In this document: one piece after another, positions 23,701 to 35,842 of the stretch
How the letters are laid out: each line of letters opens with the position of its first letter
How positions within the stretch are numbered: the first letter of the stretch is position 1
Source: Muscardinus avellanarius
Taxonomy: Eukaryota > Chordata > Mammalia > Rodentia > Gliridae
Direction: 5' to 3'
DNA length: 64,000 nucleotides
Assembly (NCBI GenBank): GCA_963383645.1
Contig: OY726574.1
Coordinates: forward strand, 61,508,894 to 61,572,893
Notes under the pieces: model-generated
What the model was told of the DNA's origin: nothing
Database searches by the model: none
Seen by the model: the letters and a program-made list of their open reading frames with translations, nothing else
Program-made: the position numbers and the translations under genes

Positions 23701-23994
23701 GACGTTTTTTGCCAGTTCTGGACATCGTGTGACTCTGTTCTCTGTGTTTTACTTATAGAATGCCAGTTAGACAGTTAGGCATAGGGGAACCCTTTAATTC
23801 TGCCGACATCTTTCTTTTTCTATTTATTCTTATTTCTATCTGTCTATGCTGTAGTCTAAATAATTGCCTCTGCATTACCTTCTAGTTCATCTCTTTTTTC
23901 TTGTTCTGTGTTGATCTTGCTTTTTAATCCATCCACTGAATTTTTCATTTTGTTTCAGCAATTTGTGTATTTTTTCAAGTTTTAATTTTTGTAG

Positions 23995-23995
<1 letters not shown>

Positions 23996-24032
<37 letters not shown>
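23996..24032. repeat. (GT)n microsatellite at a SINE tail
   Basis: About 18 gt units directly before an antisense SINE. Confidence 0.95.
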
Positions 24033-24034
<2 letters not shown>

Positions 24035-24203
24035 CTGAGGATTGAACCCAGGAACATTCTACCTCCAAACTACACCCCAGCTCTATTTTTCATTTTGAAA
24101 AAGGGTCTCGTTAAGTTGCTGAGGCTGTCCTAAGACTTGCAATTCTCCTGCCTAAGCCTCCCAAGTACTGAGATTAAAGGTGTGCACCACCGTGCCTGGC
24201 TTC
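24033..24203 (-). repeat. B1-dID SINE, antisense
   Basis: Shows gattgaacccaggaacattc, agggtctcgttaagttgctg and ggtgtgcaccaccgtgcctg. Confidence 0.88.
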
Positions 24204-24574
24204 CGGTTATTCTACTAGTCACCTGTTGCATATTCATTTTTGCAATTATGTTTTTAAATTTAGAAGTGTTATTCAAATTTTATATTCTTCTTCTAAAAAT
24301 GTAGGTGACCTGAACCTGTCCTTTCCAATTTCTGCTGTGTCTCATTCATGATGATTTGTTTTGGGTGGCTGGATGATCTTTACAAGTGAGTCTGTATTTA
24401 TTTGGGCTTTGTCTTTGATAATAAGGAGTCTAATTTAAGATCTTTTTGTTTGTGTCCCCTGGGAGCCATAGTACTGACTATGGTGGCTGTAGCCATTGAT
24501 AATTATATGAAATTAGTTTCCTTTTCCTGCCCAAGGATTCATTTCAGATTACCAAGTTGATAGAGGCAGCTGCT

Positions 24575-24780
24575 ATTTCTTTTTTTTAATTGGTGCCTTG
24601 TTATCCTACATCCTACCGGGGTACAGGATGGTGGAGGCACACATGCGCCCATCACTCATTTAGCCCTTCCCAATTCCCATCCCGATGCCTCCCTCCTTCC
24701 TCCCTCTCATGTTTGGCTTCATGATTGATATGTTTATGAATATATGTCATTTCAACTTACACTTTCTTTTATACAGGAAA
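24575..24780 (-). mobile_element. LINE-1 3' UTR fragment, antisense
   Basis: ttaattggtgccttgttatc and the C/T-rich run cctccctccttcctccctct, then ggcttcatgattgatatg, match the layout of the piece at 62.95-63.3 kb. Confidence 0.5.
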
Positions 24781-25139
24781 CACAGTGGAAGGTGTCCCTG
24801 GGGACACTCCACGTGTTGTGCGTGAGAAGGAAATTGTCTTATGTCAGATCTACTTTTTTTAAGGGGGGGAGTCCTTCAGAGTAAATGACACGGCATGTCG
24901 GCGCAATAAAAAATCTTAGTGGTAATTTTACAAATCTATCAGTGTATTTATTTCAATTCTTGACTAAATTTGGATAATTTATTTTGTTTTCATACAGAAA
25001 TACATGAGAGGGTTCTATAATGAATGGTTTGGGGAGGGGGTTTTTTAACAAACACCTTTCAAACAGAGTTGAAATTGTTCTGCGCCTTATAAATTTCTAT
25101 CTCAAGGATTATCTCAAAGAAATGAGGGGATTGATTTTT

Positions 25140-25336
25140 TTTTTTTTTTTTTTGGTGGTACTGGGGTTCCTGGAAGCCCTTCTACCTCCGGGCTACACTC
25201 CCAGACCTATTTTTGCATTTTTATTTGGAAACAGGGTCTCCTAAGCCAGAGCGCGTGGCTGGCTTCGAACCTGCGCGATCCTCCTGTCTCTGCCTCCCAA
25301 GCGCAGGGATTACAAGCGTGTGCCACCACGCCCGGC
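25140..25336 (-). repeat. Young short-body B1-dID SINE, antisense, with intact TSD
   Basis: Carries ggttcctggaagcccttcta and gcgcgatcctcctgtctc. The direct repeat gaggggattgattttt at 25124-25139 and 25337-25352 is perfect. Confidence 0.93.
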
Positions 25337-25352
25337 GAGGGGATTGATTTTT

Positions 25353-27485
25353 AAAAGGCTCTCATGTTAGACTTTATGTTTAACTGGAACCAGTATCAAA
25401 ATTTCAAAATATGTCATCAGGAACTAGTATTAGCTCATAACCTTGGAATCTCTTTGGAGAAAGTGGAAGGTTTGAACATGGCTTTTTCCTTTTGAAGAGT
25501 AATTTGACCTTTTCTGCATATACTTGAGAATGTGGAAACTCTATAAGCCAACAGCTCCACTTCCTGTGTCCACCCACTGGAGACTCTGGCCAAGAAGCTG
25601 GATATACAAGGATGCCCCTTGTAGCAGCTGCCTGTATTTGTTAAAAAGAAAAGGTAACTGGGGCCCTCAGTAGGGAAATAGATAAGTAAACAGTGATTTA
25701 TTTACTTAATGAAATTTTATGCACTGGTTAAATAATAACCAGAAGATCTAGATGCTTCAGCCTGAGTCTGTGGAATGAAATCTCAGGTTGCAAAGAGTGG
25801 TAGCCTGTGTGTCCATCTTTGAGAATCCTCAAAACACATGACAGTACCACAAAAATATGTCTGTGGACGCTATGTCACCTTAGCCTTAGGACAGAAAGCA
25901 GAAACATGGAAGGAATCTACAACTGCGATATTTTACTTCTTTAGTGAACATTATCTGAAGCCAAACACAAAATGTTAACATTTGATGCGAATAGACACAC
26001 CAGCGATTGTCTTATTTTGTGCTTTATAGTATGTTTTAAAGACATTACTTAAAATTTAAAAACAACCGTAAACACTAACCAAAAAGGGAATGCTTCCCAT
26101 TTAAAAGGAAAGCCTCTTCTGCCACTGTGGGGACCCAGCCTTCCTTTGTGTCATTAGTCAACTCGGGCAGAGTGAAATGCGACAAATGTAATGGAGCACT
26201 TTATCGATATCACGTTTCTTTACTCTGGAAGCTGTCGATAGAAGATTTTTACTGTGTTTCCAATCTCCATCCATCAAACTCTTTACTTAAAAGGGACTTT
26301 GCAAGTTTCACTCTAAAGGATTTGGTGAGATTATCCCGAGAGGAGGAGGTGCCTTGGGTGGACAACCCAGGGCCCACAGTGTGTTCTTTTACTTTATTTT
26401 TTAAATGTACAAATCAAGCCAAGAACTCAGCAGCGCATTTGCCCACCCTGGCCTTAGTAAGCTGGAGGAGACCCCTCCCAGGCTGGCTAGGGCAGGGCAT
26501 GTTTACAAAACTTAATCCAACCTTCAGCCTCTTGCCGGAGAGAATATGTCTTCCTACCCAGGTCTACCCTTCACACTGCCCAAGAAATGGGAATAGAAGC
26601 CCTGGATTTTTAATGGACTGAAGCCAAAATGAGCGATATGATTGATATTTCGATAGTGCATTTCCCAACAACCTGGAATGAAAGGCCGTTTAACGACCCA
26701 TTCAAATCGGCCCTAAAAAACATGTTACCTAAAACCAAGAAGCAAACTGGAATGCTTGATTCTGTGTGGGGTTTGGCTTTAACACACCGTCATTTCTTTA
26801 CTCTAGGAAACTGTTTTTCATTTTTTAGGTTAGTACTGTTTTTGAAATTCATGTGTATGTCTTTCTTTTTTTTTTCTCATTAAACTTTTGTTTTAATGGG
26901 TCTCAAAATTGTGACAGATTTTTGGTCAAGGTGTTTCCATTAAAAAGTACTGATTTTAAAAACTAATAACTTAAAACTGCCACACACACAAAAAAAAAAA
27001 CAAATGGTCCACAAAACATTTTCCTTTCCTTCTGAAGGTTTTACGATGCATTGTTATCATTAACCAGTCTTTTACTATTAAACTTAAATGGCCAATTGAG
27101 ACAAACAGTTCTGAGACCATTCTTCCACCACTGATTAAGACTGGGGTGGCAGGTGTTAGGGGTAATATTCATTTAGCCTTCTCAGCTTTCTGGGCAGACT
27201 TGGTGACCTTGCCAGCTCCAGCAGTGCATGTTTTTCTTTAAGAAACAAAATTATTCTTTCTTTGTATAGGATTTTTTGATCTATTTAAGTAAAAAAAAAA
27301 TCCCAGGGCATTTCTGATTCTAACTCTGATCCATGAGGAAAAATATTTTATAATGTCCATGAAAAATATTCTGATGGAAGAGTATCCATATTATGTTTAG
27401 TTCATTCAGCTATAGTTCAAATATAGAGATAACTGGAAGGTGGTACAAATAAAAAGTTAATATATTTAAATTTTTTTCAATTTCA
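25353..27485. other. SINE-free intronic block of about 2.1 kb
   Basis: No dispersed repeat recognised in an otherwise repeat-dense gene. It contains a 164-codon + strand open frame (26127-26621) and an 84-codon one (26629-26883). Neither resembles a family I know, and no splice or promoter context supports them. Confidence 0.5.
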
Positions 27486-27499
27486 GTAACAAAGATGCT

Positions 27500-27703
27500 A
27501 TTTTTTTATTTTTATTTTTTATTTTTTTGTGGTACTGGGCTTCCTGGAAACCTTTCTACCTCCAGGCTACACTCCCAGACCTATTTTATATTTTTATTTG
27601 GAAACAGGGTCTCTTAAGTCAGCGTGGCTGGCTTTGAACCTGCGCGATCCTCCTGACTCCGCCTCCCAAGCGCAGGGATTACAAGCGTGCGCCACCACGC
27701 CCG
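27500..27703 (-). repeat. Young short-body B1-dID SINE, antisense
   Basis: Shows gggcttcctggaaacctttc, gggtctcttaagtcagcg and ccaccacgcccggc; a few private changes. Confidence 0.9.
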
Positions 27704-29260
27704 GCCAAGGATACTACTTAAATGTTGGAAAGCATTGATATCAGTAATTCAAAAGTGTACCATGTCCCTTGAAAACTGTCACATGCCTGGAATTCTTACT
27801 GCTTAGGAAAATTGAATTATTCAGTAGGTCGACGAAATATTAGTTCATCAGTCCTTGCTTTAATTGAATGGCAACGTAAACGAAGCAGCCTTTTTATGTT
27901 CTTACCCTCGTGTGGGACCGACGATTCAGAAGTACACGCGCCGAGGTGGAGGGGGGACTGTGCCATCCAGGTGGTATTGCCCTTACTGTAATAGACTCCG
28001 ATATGGTTCATGAAGGGGTAGAAGAGAGAAACCTGTTAGTGGGAGCCGTGGTTGTAATCTATGTTTTTGATTATCAATGGCAGGATCCTAAAATTACACC
28101 CGAATATCTCTCCCCACTTCTGAAATTGAGTTTCTGAAAGAGCACTGTAGAAGTAATAGACGGTAAAGTGCAGAGTTCCAGAGAAATGAGCTGTGAATTG
28201 AACCTGCAGTGGAAATTGATCCTATCAGTCAGTTTCTGCCCTTATTCAGAGAAAAACGGGGCTGAATGTGGAAGGAGCTGGGATCGCTGATTAAACAGGA
28301 GACCGGAGTGCTGGAGGCGAAAGCCGGGCCCCGCCGCTCCCCCAGGTCAGGACTGCACCTGTCAGACTTCTCTGCTGATAACTGGCTCAAACTGGCAGGA
28401 AGAGAACACATAAAATCGCTGCGGGCACCAGCAGGGTAACCGGGAAGGCCTCCCGGCCTGGGCTTCGGGTGTGACAGCCATCGTGTTCCTTGGGGGAGGC
28501 CACTCCAGTCTCTTACCATGACTCAGTGGGCCCAGAATGGACCGGCTGGCCTCAGGATTCATGTCAGTGGTGCCTGCCATGACACCTGCTCCAGGGAAGG
28601 TGGGATATGTCAATGTGGCCCAAGAGAGAGTGTGAAGAGAGAAAGTCTTGGAATCCATTCTGGTCAGTCCTCAGTAGCATCATTATGATAATAAAAGGAC
28701 CACATATCCTCTGATCGGTGGCCCTGTGGATGTAATTTACACCCTGTTATCTAACTGGAAAAGAAGCATATTATGCACAAGGAATGGCAGTAATGGAATG
28801 CCAGGGTTTTTTATACTGATGTTGGCAATTTTTGTATTCTACTCCCAGAGACACAGTGGGAGTCGCAATTATCTTACCAGAACAACACATTTCTGGTTAG
28901 GTAGTTGCCATGAATTTCCTAGGGGGTGAGATATTTCTATAGTGATGCTTTTCAAAATATTCAGTGATGGTGGGTGTGACTCACTCCGTTAAAAGCCCCC
29001 GGGGAATGGCTCGTTCACAGTTACCCGCACTGTAATACCAATGGCTTCACAGAAACACTGAAAATAAAGGTACCGTGCAATGCTGGCTTCTGACACAGAA
29101 TAATAAATCCATTGCTGGTGTAGAATTAAAATTTGCAGAATGGCAATGAGGGGGAAATGGATGCTTAGGATGAGTCCAAAGAATGACCAGATTTCCTTAG
29201 TCATGTGACTTGGCCTTCCAACGCTGCCATTAAAGGAGGTGTTCTCACAGGTGCATGATG

Positions 29261-29262
<2 letters not shown>
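27704..29262. other. SINE-free intronic block of about 1.5 kb
   Basis: Contains a 75-codon + strand frame at 27910-28137 and overlapping minus-strand frames at 28229-28658. No domain is recognisable in any of them. Confidence 0.5.

Positions 29263-29300
<38 letters not shown>
29263..29300. repeat. (GT)n microsatellite
   Basis: About 19 gt units, then atacatacat. Confidence 0.95.
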
Positions 29301-29303
<3 letters not shown>

Positions 29304-29488
29304 CATACATGCACATACGTGCATTTCCAAATATTGAACCCAAGGCCTCGCACATGGGCCCAGCTGACTTTTACCAGCCTTTCCCAACTCACTTAACCTT
29401 GCCGTGGGCCCTGGCATGAGTTTGGTGGTACTGCGTCTGAAGTGAACCTCGTTGCCTGTGCCATACATTCGTTTAAGTTCTCTCTCAA

Positions 29489-29704
29489 GCGAGGTGTGGT
29501 GGTGCACGCTTGTAATCCCAGCATTTGAGAGGCTGAGACAGGAGGATCGGGGTTCAAGGACAGCCTCAGCTACTTAGTGAGGCCCTTTGCAAGTCAGTGA
29601 GACCCTGTTACAAAATAAACAATAAAAAATAGGACTGGGGACGTAGCTTGGAGGAGAATGCCCCTGGGTTCCATCCCCAGTACCACAAAAATAAATAAAT
29701 AAAT
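29489..29704 (+). repeat. B1-dID SINE, full length, sense
   Basis: gaggtgtggtggtgcacgct, the linker with aataaacaataaaaaatagg, ID half gggacgtagcttggaggaga, and an (AAAT)n tail. The flanks ttctctctcaag and ttctctctcagg are a near-perfect target-site duplication. Confidence 0.92.
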
Positions 29705-30291
29705 TCTCTCTCAGGCTTTTGACAAGTGGGAGGAGTCCTCAGGAATCAGTCTAAGTGGTCGATAGCCTTATGATTCCCCCTGTCCTGTTGATATTGACCC
29801 TGCTATATTGGTAACAGCACGTAGTAGGCACAGCAGAACTGTACGCCAGAGGCAAAATCCCACAGAAGGCATAGAGAAAATCTAGAAACTTCTCTCCTTC
29901 TCACAGAGTTACGTCCCCGCAGTCCCACTGTAAGATAAAAACACCATGAATCAAAGGTGCAGTAGGTTAGCAGCAGGGCCTACCGTACAGTGCCAGTCCC
30001 TGTCCCCTTCTGATGACGGGGCTTCCGCACCTCCCTGCTGCTACCCAGCGTCATGAGAGAAGATGGCCCCGCACACTGCTGGCCTGCAAAAACATGAAAG
30101 CCAAAATGTGAGGAACGTTTCCTACTTGATTCACAATAGCTTTGGCACCATGAAAAAGGTGGGAAATCATAAAAGGAGCCCCCTCAAGTTGAAACTGCCC
30201 ATGTTGTCTGAATTGAAGCTACCTGAGGTAGCTTTATTTTGGCTAACCTGAAACTTAAAGTACAAGACTCTTCATCACAGAGTCAGACCTT
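29705..30291. other. Intron, no recognised feature
   Basis: Unique sequence between two SINEs; no exon. Confidence 0.5.
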
Positions 30292-30625
30292 AGCCCGGCA
30301 TGGTGGCGCGCACCTGTAATCCCAGTGTTTGGGAGGCTGAGACAGGAGGGTCACAGGTTCAAAGCCAGCATCTCGTAACTTGGCAAGAACCTGTTGCAAA
30401 AACGTAAATAGAACCCAAGCTTGTTGGTGCACACTTGTAATCCCAGGACTTGGGAGGCTGAGACAGGAGGATCTGGGTTTAGGGCCATCTTCAGCTACTG
30501 AGTGAGGCCCTTTGCAGCTCAGTGAGACCCTGTTTTAAAAGAAAGAATAAAAAATAGGACTGGGGTGTAAGTGTAACTCAGAGGTAGAATGCCCCTGGCT
30601 TCCATCTCTAGTACCACAAAAAAAC
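30292..30625 (+). repeat. Two head-to-tail sense SINEs: B1 monomer plus complete B1-dID
   Basis: 30292-30412 is a B1 half (gcatggtggcgcgcacctgt) ending in caaaaacgtaaatag. 30413-30625 is a second complete copy (ttggtgcacacttgtaatcc to an A-tail). The second copy may have inserted into the tail or linker of the first. Confidence 0.88.
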
Positions 30626-32696
30626 AGCTTAAAAATTACCGAATTTATGAAAAACTTGAGACATTTTTACAGAGTTCTGAGAGATACTAATAAAAAGAAA
30701 GGGGGCATACATTTCAAGAAAAATTCACCCGTGGACAGACAGGATCCTTTGCTCTTTAATCCTGGTGCTTAATTGAAGTGTTTATTTTCTTGGCTAGAAA
30801 TGTATAAAATTAAATGATGCAGAGTAATTGATGCAGTGGAAGTAGTTTTCCACTGAAATTAAGTTAGAACTGCACTGCCTGTTTAAACTAATATCTGAAG
30901 CTTTTAGTCATTTTATTAGTAAGTAAAACTGATGAAAACTCTGGGGAAATGCTTTAGAACAGTCCTTGCACAGACCCATGATTAATAAGGAAAAGGGCAA
31001 AGAGACACATGTTAATCTGTTTATGTATAGGGATCTGGAGCTTATTAAAAGATTTTTATAAACATTCAACTAATGAAGCATTAAATAAAATTAGACATTT
31101 CCTTTAAAATGTAAGAAATCACTAATCTGAAGAAAACCTCCATGTTATTTCTGAGTAACTTATTTATGATGTTTTCCCCAACACCAGTCATTTAAATATA
31201 AAAAGTCAATTTAGTAATAAGGAACATTTCATAAAAATGTCACTTGAGATTCCTTGGGGCACTTTTCATCTCTCTGGTTATGGGTTCCTAGAATTATTAA
31301 AGTACAGAGCAGCATAAATGACCATTATTGACCTAATTTCATGGTTTGAGTAGATATCTGGCTGATACATTTTAATTTACATATGTAAAATAAAAATGTT
31401 ATTTTATCTTAAAAGTTTTCCTGGGTTGAATGTTGCAGATAAGGGGTAAATATCAGTTCTCCCTAGGTCCTAAGTGATAGAACAGACACAAGGGATGTCG
31501 GCACAAGTGGGGATAACAAATGAACTTCTGTAATATTCCAGGTACATTTCTGGTTCCCTGGAGCAATTCATTGTTGGCTGGTGCCCTGGATCTGGGGACA
31601 ATGGCCTGGGCCTCCTCTTCTATGGAATTAGGACAAGAAGGGAAAAGAATTCTTCTAACACTTCTGAGTCAAAATTAAATCCATTGAATCGTTATTATAT
31701 TGTACATTCTTTGATCATATTTCGGCATCTTTTATTATCCTAATTTCTGTTTTTCTTAGCTTTCTTTCGTTTGGTAGAGAATACACAGCAGAAGTGAAGC
31801 TGCAGTTGTTACATCTAAATTTGAATACCGCATTTTGCTTAACTACCGCAGTCCGACCTTAACCTTCATCACTCAGTTGAGTCCGCCGTGGCCACAATTT
31901 CTGCATCTGCAAATTGGCCATAAAAGTATTCAATCCACAGAATTGTTTTGAGGGAGTAAGGTTTTATATAATAATTTATATAAAACATATATATAATATA
32001 TGACATTTTAATATACATATAATATATATAAACTATCATATAGTTTAGTTCATATAAATAGTAGCTGTTCTTTCTCAAATTTTCATGGATAGTTGTTCTT
32101 CCTAAAAGTCAATTTCTTGCATGCATATATAGTGACCGCATTTCAGAAAAACAAATATCAAAATCAGTGCACTGTACCAAAGCAGACCTACGATGCTAGC
32201 CTCTAAATGGTAAACTTTTGGATCAGTGCATAATACAAAGTGCTCAGTAAATGTTCTATGATTAGTCTTACTGTATTTTCTCACCATTTCATAAGTAAAT
32301 CTAAGTTTTCTCTATATATTTTAATTTGAACTGTTTCAAATGCATATACTCCTTGCATATCATTTGAATTTAGGTCTCTAAGCTTGGAAGTCTGTGCTTA
32401 GAGCCTGGATTAAGGAAGAACACTAAGACATTGTCACGAGTGGGCAGGAGCTACCTTGGCATTGATTCGTGGGGTTCTATGCAAACGATACCCAAAAAGA
32501 GATGGGATTCTTTCCAGAGCTGTGTTCTCTGTCATCATCCTATTGTTCTGTGCTGAATTTTTCAAGAGTTTACTCTCAATGTTATCTGATGGTATACTTG
32601 TAAATTAATTTTTAAAGATACAGCATATGTATCAGTATTAGGGTCTCTATCTTATGTGAGAGACCAGAAGAAAACAGGCTTAAATAAGATAACATC
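30626..32696. other. SINE-free, AT-rich intronic block of about 2.1 kb
   Basis: Very AT-rich (for example an AT run at 31965-32045), no exon or named repeat. Confidence 0.5.
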
Positions 32697-32895
32697 TAAC
32701 TGCGCATAGTGGCGCTTGCCTGAAATCCCAGTACTTGGGAGGTTGAGACAGGAAGATTACAAGTTTGAGGCCAGCTTCAGCAACTTAGCAACACCCTATT
32801 TCAAATGAAAAATCAAAGAGGTCTGGGGAAATAGCTCAGGTAGAATACCTTGAGTTGAATCCCCAGTACCAAAAATAAACAAACAAGTAAAAAAG
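32697..32895 (+). repeat. B1-dID SINE, old copy, sense
   Basis: Shows gcatagtggcgcttgcctga, ctggggaaatagctcaggta and gaatccccagtacc. Confidence 0.87.
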
Positions 32896-33215
32896 ACAAT
32901 GTCTAATATTTCCTAGCAAAACGTCTGGAAGTAGTGAATTCAGGGATGGTACGGTAGTTCAGTGATTATGGAACACTGGTTTCTCCTTCCTCTTTGAATT
33001 CTTTATTAAATGTGTTGCTTGAGTTCTTCTTTTAAAAACAGAGCATTAAAAACTGCATGGTTCATTCTGACTACATAAGCTCCAAGCATCATACCCTCAA
33101 ACTAGCTCTTTGTGGGGAGGAAGAAGCAAACACGGTGAGACCCTTCTTTGATGAACACCTACTGGAAACTGCTGTCCATAGCTTCTTCTATACCTTTCAT
33201 CCAATCGAGGCAGGA
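32896..33215. other. Intron, no recognised feature
   Basis: Short unique spacer upstream of the FN3-2 exon. Confidence 0.5.
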
Positions 33216-33376
33216 GCCGGGTGTGGCTGCACACACCTGTAATCTCAGGCCTCTGGAGGCTGAGACAGGAGGTCACGGGCTCAAGGACTGCAACCTAGCA
33301 AGACTCTGTTTAATATATATAAACTGGCAGGGGTATAACTCAGAGGTAGCATGCCTCTGGGTTCAGTCCCCAGTAT
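33216..33376 (+). repeat. B1-dID SINE, sense
   Basis: gccgggtgtggctgcacaca; ID half ggcaggggtataactcagag; ends in the microsatellite. Confidence 0.87.
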
Positions 33377-33440
33377 AATAGATAGATAGATAGATGGATG
33401 ATAGATGGATGGGTGATAGATGGATGAGTGACAGAGAGAA

Positions 33441-33487
<47 letters not shown>
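33377..33487. repeat. (GATA/GATG)n and (GAAA)n microsatellites at a SINE tail
   Basis: A gata/gatg run (33377-33430) followed by about 12 gaaa units (33439-33487), about 220 bp upstream of the FN3-2 exon. Confidence 0.93.
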
Positions 33488-33710
33488 GAAAAAAATAAGG
33501 GACAAGGCTACATTGCACTGCATAAAAGAATAATAATTGTAGTCTTTATTCTAGGCCCTCTTGCCTAGTTAAGATTTAGGAATTTTATTATTCAAGAAGA
33601 AGAAGAGACCAGGTAGTAGGAAGAAATAGGAATATCTGTGATATATGGGCTTCACAAGATCTTTTCTAACTCGTTTGTTTCATTTTTTTTTTTTTTTCCT
33701 TTTCAAATAG

Positions 33711-34019
33711 ATCCCATGCGTGGCCCAAGAAAACTGGAAGTAGTGGAGGTCAAATCTCGACAAATCACCATCCGTTGGGAGCCATTTGGATATAATGTGA
33801 CCCGTTGCCATAGTTACAACCTCACCGTCCACTACTGTTACCAAGTTGGAGGCCAGGAGCAGGTGCGAGAGGAAGTGAGCTGGGATACAGAGAACTCCCA
33901 CCCTCAGCACACCATCACCAACCTGTCGCCGTATACCAACGTCAGCATCAAGCTCGTCCTCACCAACCCTGAGGGGCGGAAGGAGAGTCAAGAGCTCGTG
34001 GTGCAGACGGATGAGGACC
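33711..34019 (+). CDS. PTPRM: PTPRM exon encoding the second FN3 domain
   Basis: This 309-bp exon encodes one complete FN3 domain (about 103 residues) of the RPTP-mu ectodomain. The acceptor follows a long T-rich tract and ends in caaatag; the donor is gacc/gtgagt. Both ends are phase 1, the usual symmetrical packaging of an FN3 module. The first codon is split and reads as Asp if the preceding exon ends in G. The protein runs from DPMRGPRKLEVV to ELVVQTDED. FN3 landmarks are the strand-B Trp in ITIRWEP, the tyrosine-corner-like NLSPYTNV, and NPEGRKES near the end. Four N-glycosylation sequons are visible (NVT, NLT, NLS, NVS), as expected for an extracellular adhesive module. The two Cys (TRCHS, HYCYQ) match my memory of the family. 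Compared with human as remembered there are mild changes near the end (NVSIKLVLTNPEG). An apparent continuation of the open frame past 34019 is intron. Confidence 0.95.
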
Positions 34020-35188
34020 GTGAGTACCTGCTAGTGCTGTGCTCCTGAAGCGCCTCCTCCCAGAAGCAACCTGTATTTCTTTTAGGTGGAGAGTTCTATA
34101 GCGAAGACAGAAGGGACTGCTTTGTCGCGGAATATGAATATATGTGTGTTCTGTATTCCTAAGCACTGAACAGCAGAAGAAAGATGTAGGAGTTTATTTT
34201 AATTCTTTATTAGTCATTTATTACTTTCCTCTATGTAGCAATTTTGTATTGCTCTAAATGGTCTTCATTCAAGTTTTATTATCATATTGGACTGAAAAAT
34301 AGCTGTCTCGGGTATTAGGTTAGTTATATGAAGTGTGTATTTAAATATATTCCAATGGCATTCTGAAATATTTTATATAGTTTCAATAAAAACTCAGCAC
34401 AAAATTGAGGTTTCCCTGGCCTTTTAGCAGTGCTGAGAAACCATACCATTAAGTTGGTGGTCATAAGAAGCAACCCCCACACACACACAGGAAGAGTGTT
34501 ATAATTGGATATTACCTTAATAAATAAATTCTTAACATCTAAACCGTGTATGTCACCAGCAACTCATAAAAACCCAGCAAATACACCATTGCAATAAACC
34601 TCAGAAATTATTTAAGATAGTAAAATTAAAATGGGAAAAATAAAGTAGTAAACTTAGGCCTCGAATCCCATAGTAAGGGTATAAATATCTTATTGCTCTT
34701 ATTATGCAAGGAATGTTGGTGTACAATGATATGTTCATATAGCATATAAAATATAATGGTAGCATGTCATATGCTACCATCCATTTGTCAGGCATCAAAT
34801 TAAGTGGCAGAGGCCTCAGAAAGGTCACTGAATGAGTGAACTTCTCCTGGGAAAAATAGATGTTTAACCTTTTTTAATTTGATCATGCAACTGATGCTTC
34901 TATACTTTTGATTGTTGGTTAAATCCTGAATGAACCGCTTCTAGTGCCCTTTACTATTCCGCTGAAGTAGGTAGCCCCATATATTTGAGCATTTGTTACT
35001 GACCCACCTCCATACACACTGCAGAGAGAGGAAGAGTCGGCACCCGGCAAGCGCGCGCCTGGCACCTCTCTCTGCTTCCTCCCGTCTCTCATGTCCTGCT
35101 GAGTTACTAGCTCACAAATAGTGGTTTTGTTAGTTATTCTTGGTCTTACCTTGACTGGAGTGTCCATCAAGACGGAGACAAGAAATCC
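34020..35188. other. Intron after the FN3-2 exon, unique
   Basis: About 1.2 kb with no dispersed repeat recognised. Confidence 0.55.
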
Positions 35189-35395
35189 TTTTTTTTCAGT
35201 GGTACTGGGGATTGAACCCAGGGTCACGCTACACTACTGAGCTACAGCCTAGCACTTTTACTTATTATTTATTTATGCATGTATGCATTTATTTTGCTTT
35301 GAGACAAGGTCTTGCTATGCTGCCCAGGCTGGCGTCCACCTCGCTGTCCTCCCACCTCAGCCCCCTGAGTTTCTGGGACCACAGGTGTGTATGAA
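35189..35395 (-). repeat. B1-dID SINE, antisense
   Basis: Shows gattgaacccagggtcacgc, gacaaggtcttgctatgctg and gggaccacaggtgtgtatg. Confidence 0.87.
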
Positions 35396-35429
35396 CAGGC
35401 CAGGAAGATTACTTTCCTTCTTTCACCCC

Positions 35430-35434
35430 CCCCT

Positions 35435-35502
<68 letters not shown>
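35430..35502. repeat. (CT)n microsatellite
   Basis: About 35 ct units between two antisense SINEs, at the tail of the second. Confidence 0.95.
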
Positions 35503-35504
<2 letters not shown>

Positions 35505-35706
35505 TTGTGGATCTGGGGATGGAATCCAAAGGCATTCAACCTCCAAGCCACACCCCCAGCTCTGTTTTTATTCTTTATTTTGAAGCAGGCTCTCACTAAG
35601 TTGCGGAGGGCCTCACTAAGTGTGCTGAGGCTGTTTGTGAAACACGATCCTCTGGTTTCAGCCTCCCTAATGCTGGGATTACAAGCGTGCACCATAACGC
35701 TCCACC
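35503..35706 (-). repeat. B1-dID SINE, antisense
   Basis: Shows ggggatggaatccaaaggca, ttgcggagggcctcactaag and atgctgggattacaagcgtg. Confidence 0.9.
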
Positions 35707-35793
35707 TTTTAGTTCTAAATATGCTCTGGTCCTAAACTTCTGTTGCTCGTATCTCTAAAGTACCAGATTGTTCTTTACCCTCAACTGTCACTG

Positions 35794-35794
<1 letters not shown>

Positions 35795-35840
<46 letters not shown>
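35795..35840. repeat. (TG)n microsatellite at a SINE tail
   Basis: About 23 tg units directly before an antisense SINE. Confidence 0.95.

Positions 35841-35842
<2 letters not shown>

Larger units (their letters stand above)
17940..24560 (-). mobile_element. Old antisense LINE-1, dispersed and broken by SINEs
   Basis: Between the SINEs, pieces run in the order expected for one antisense L1: 3' UTR-like sequence (17940-18500), the ttgccaatctgatgagt block (18905), the tgcactaagaattgatttt and cagcacaactta block (19695-19790), the gatattgattctt-like block (20130), the atgatcatatgtttttcttc block (20870), and a 5' region ending around 24450 (gtctgtatttatttgggc). All frames are broken. A separate L1 3' end is probably nested inside at 23165-23700. 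Assignment of individual weak stretches is uncertain. Confidence 0.6.

Noticed and set aside
1..33710. Searched for the upstream FN3-1, Ig or MAM exons
   Set aside because: No open segment with acceptor and donor encodes anything like these domains, so they must lie upstream of the window.
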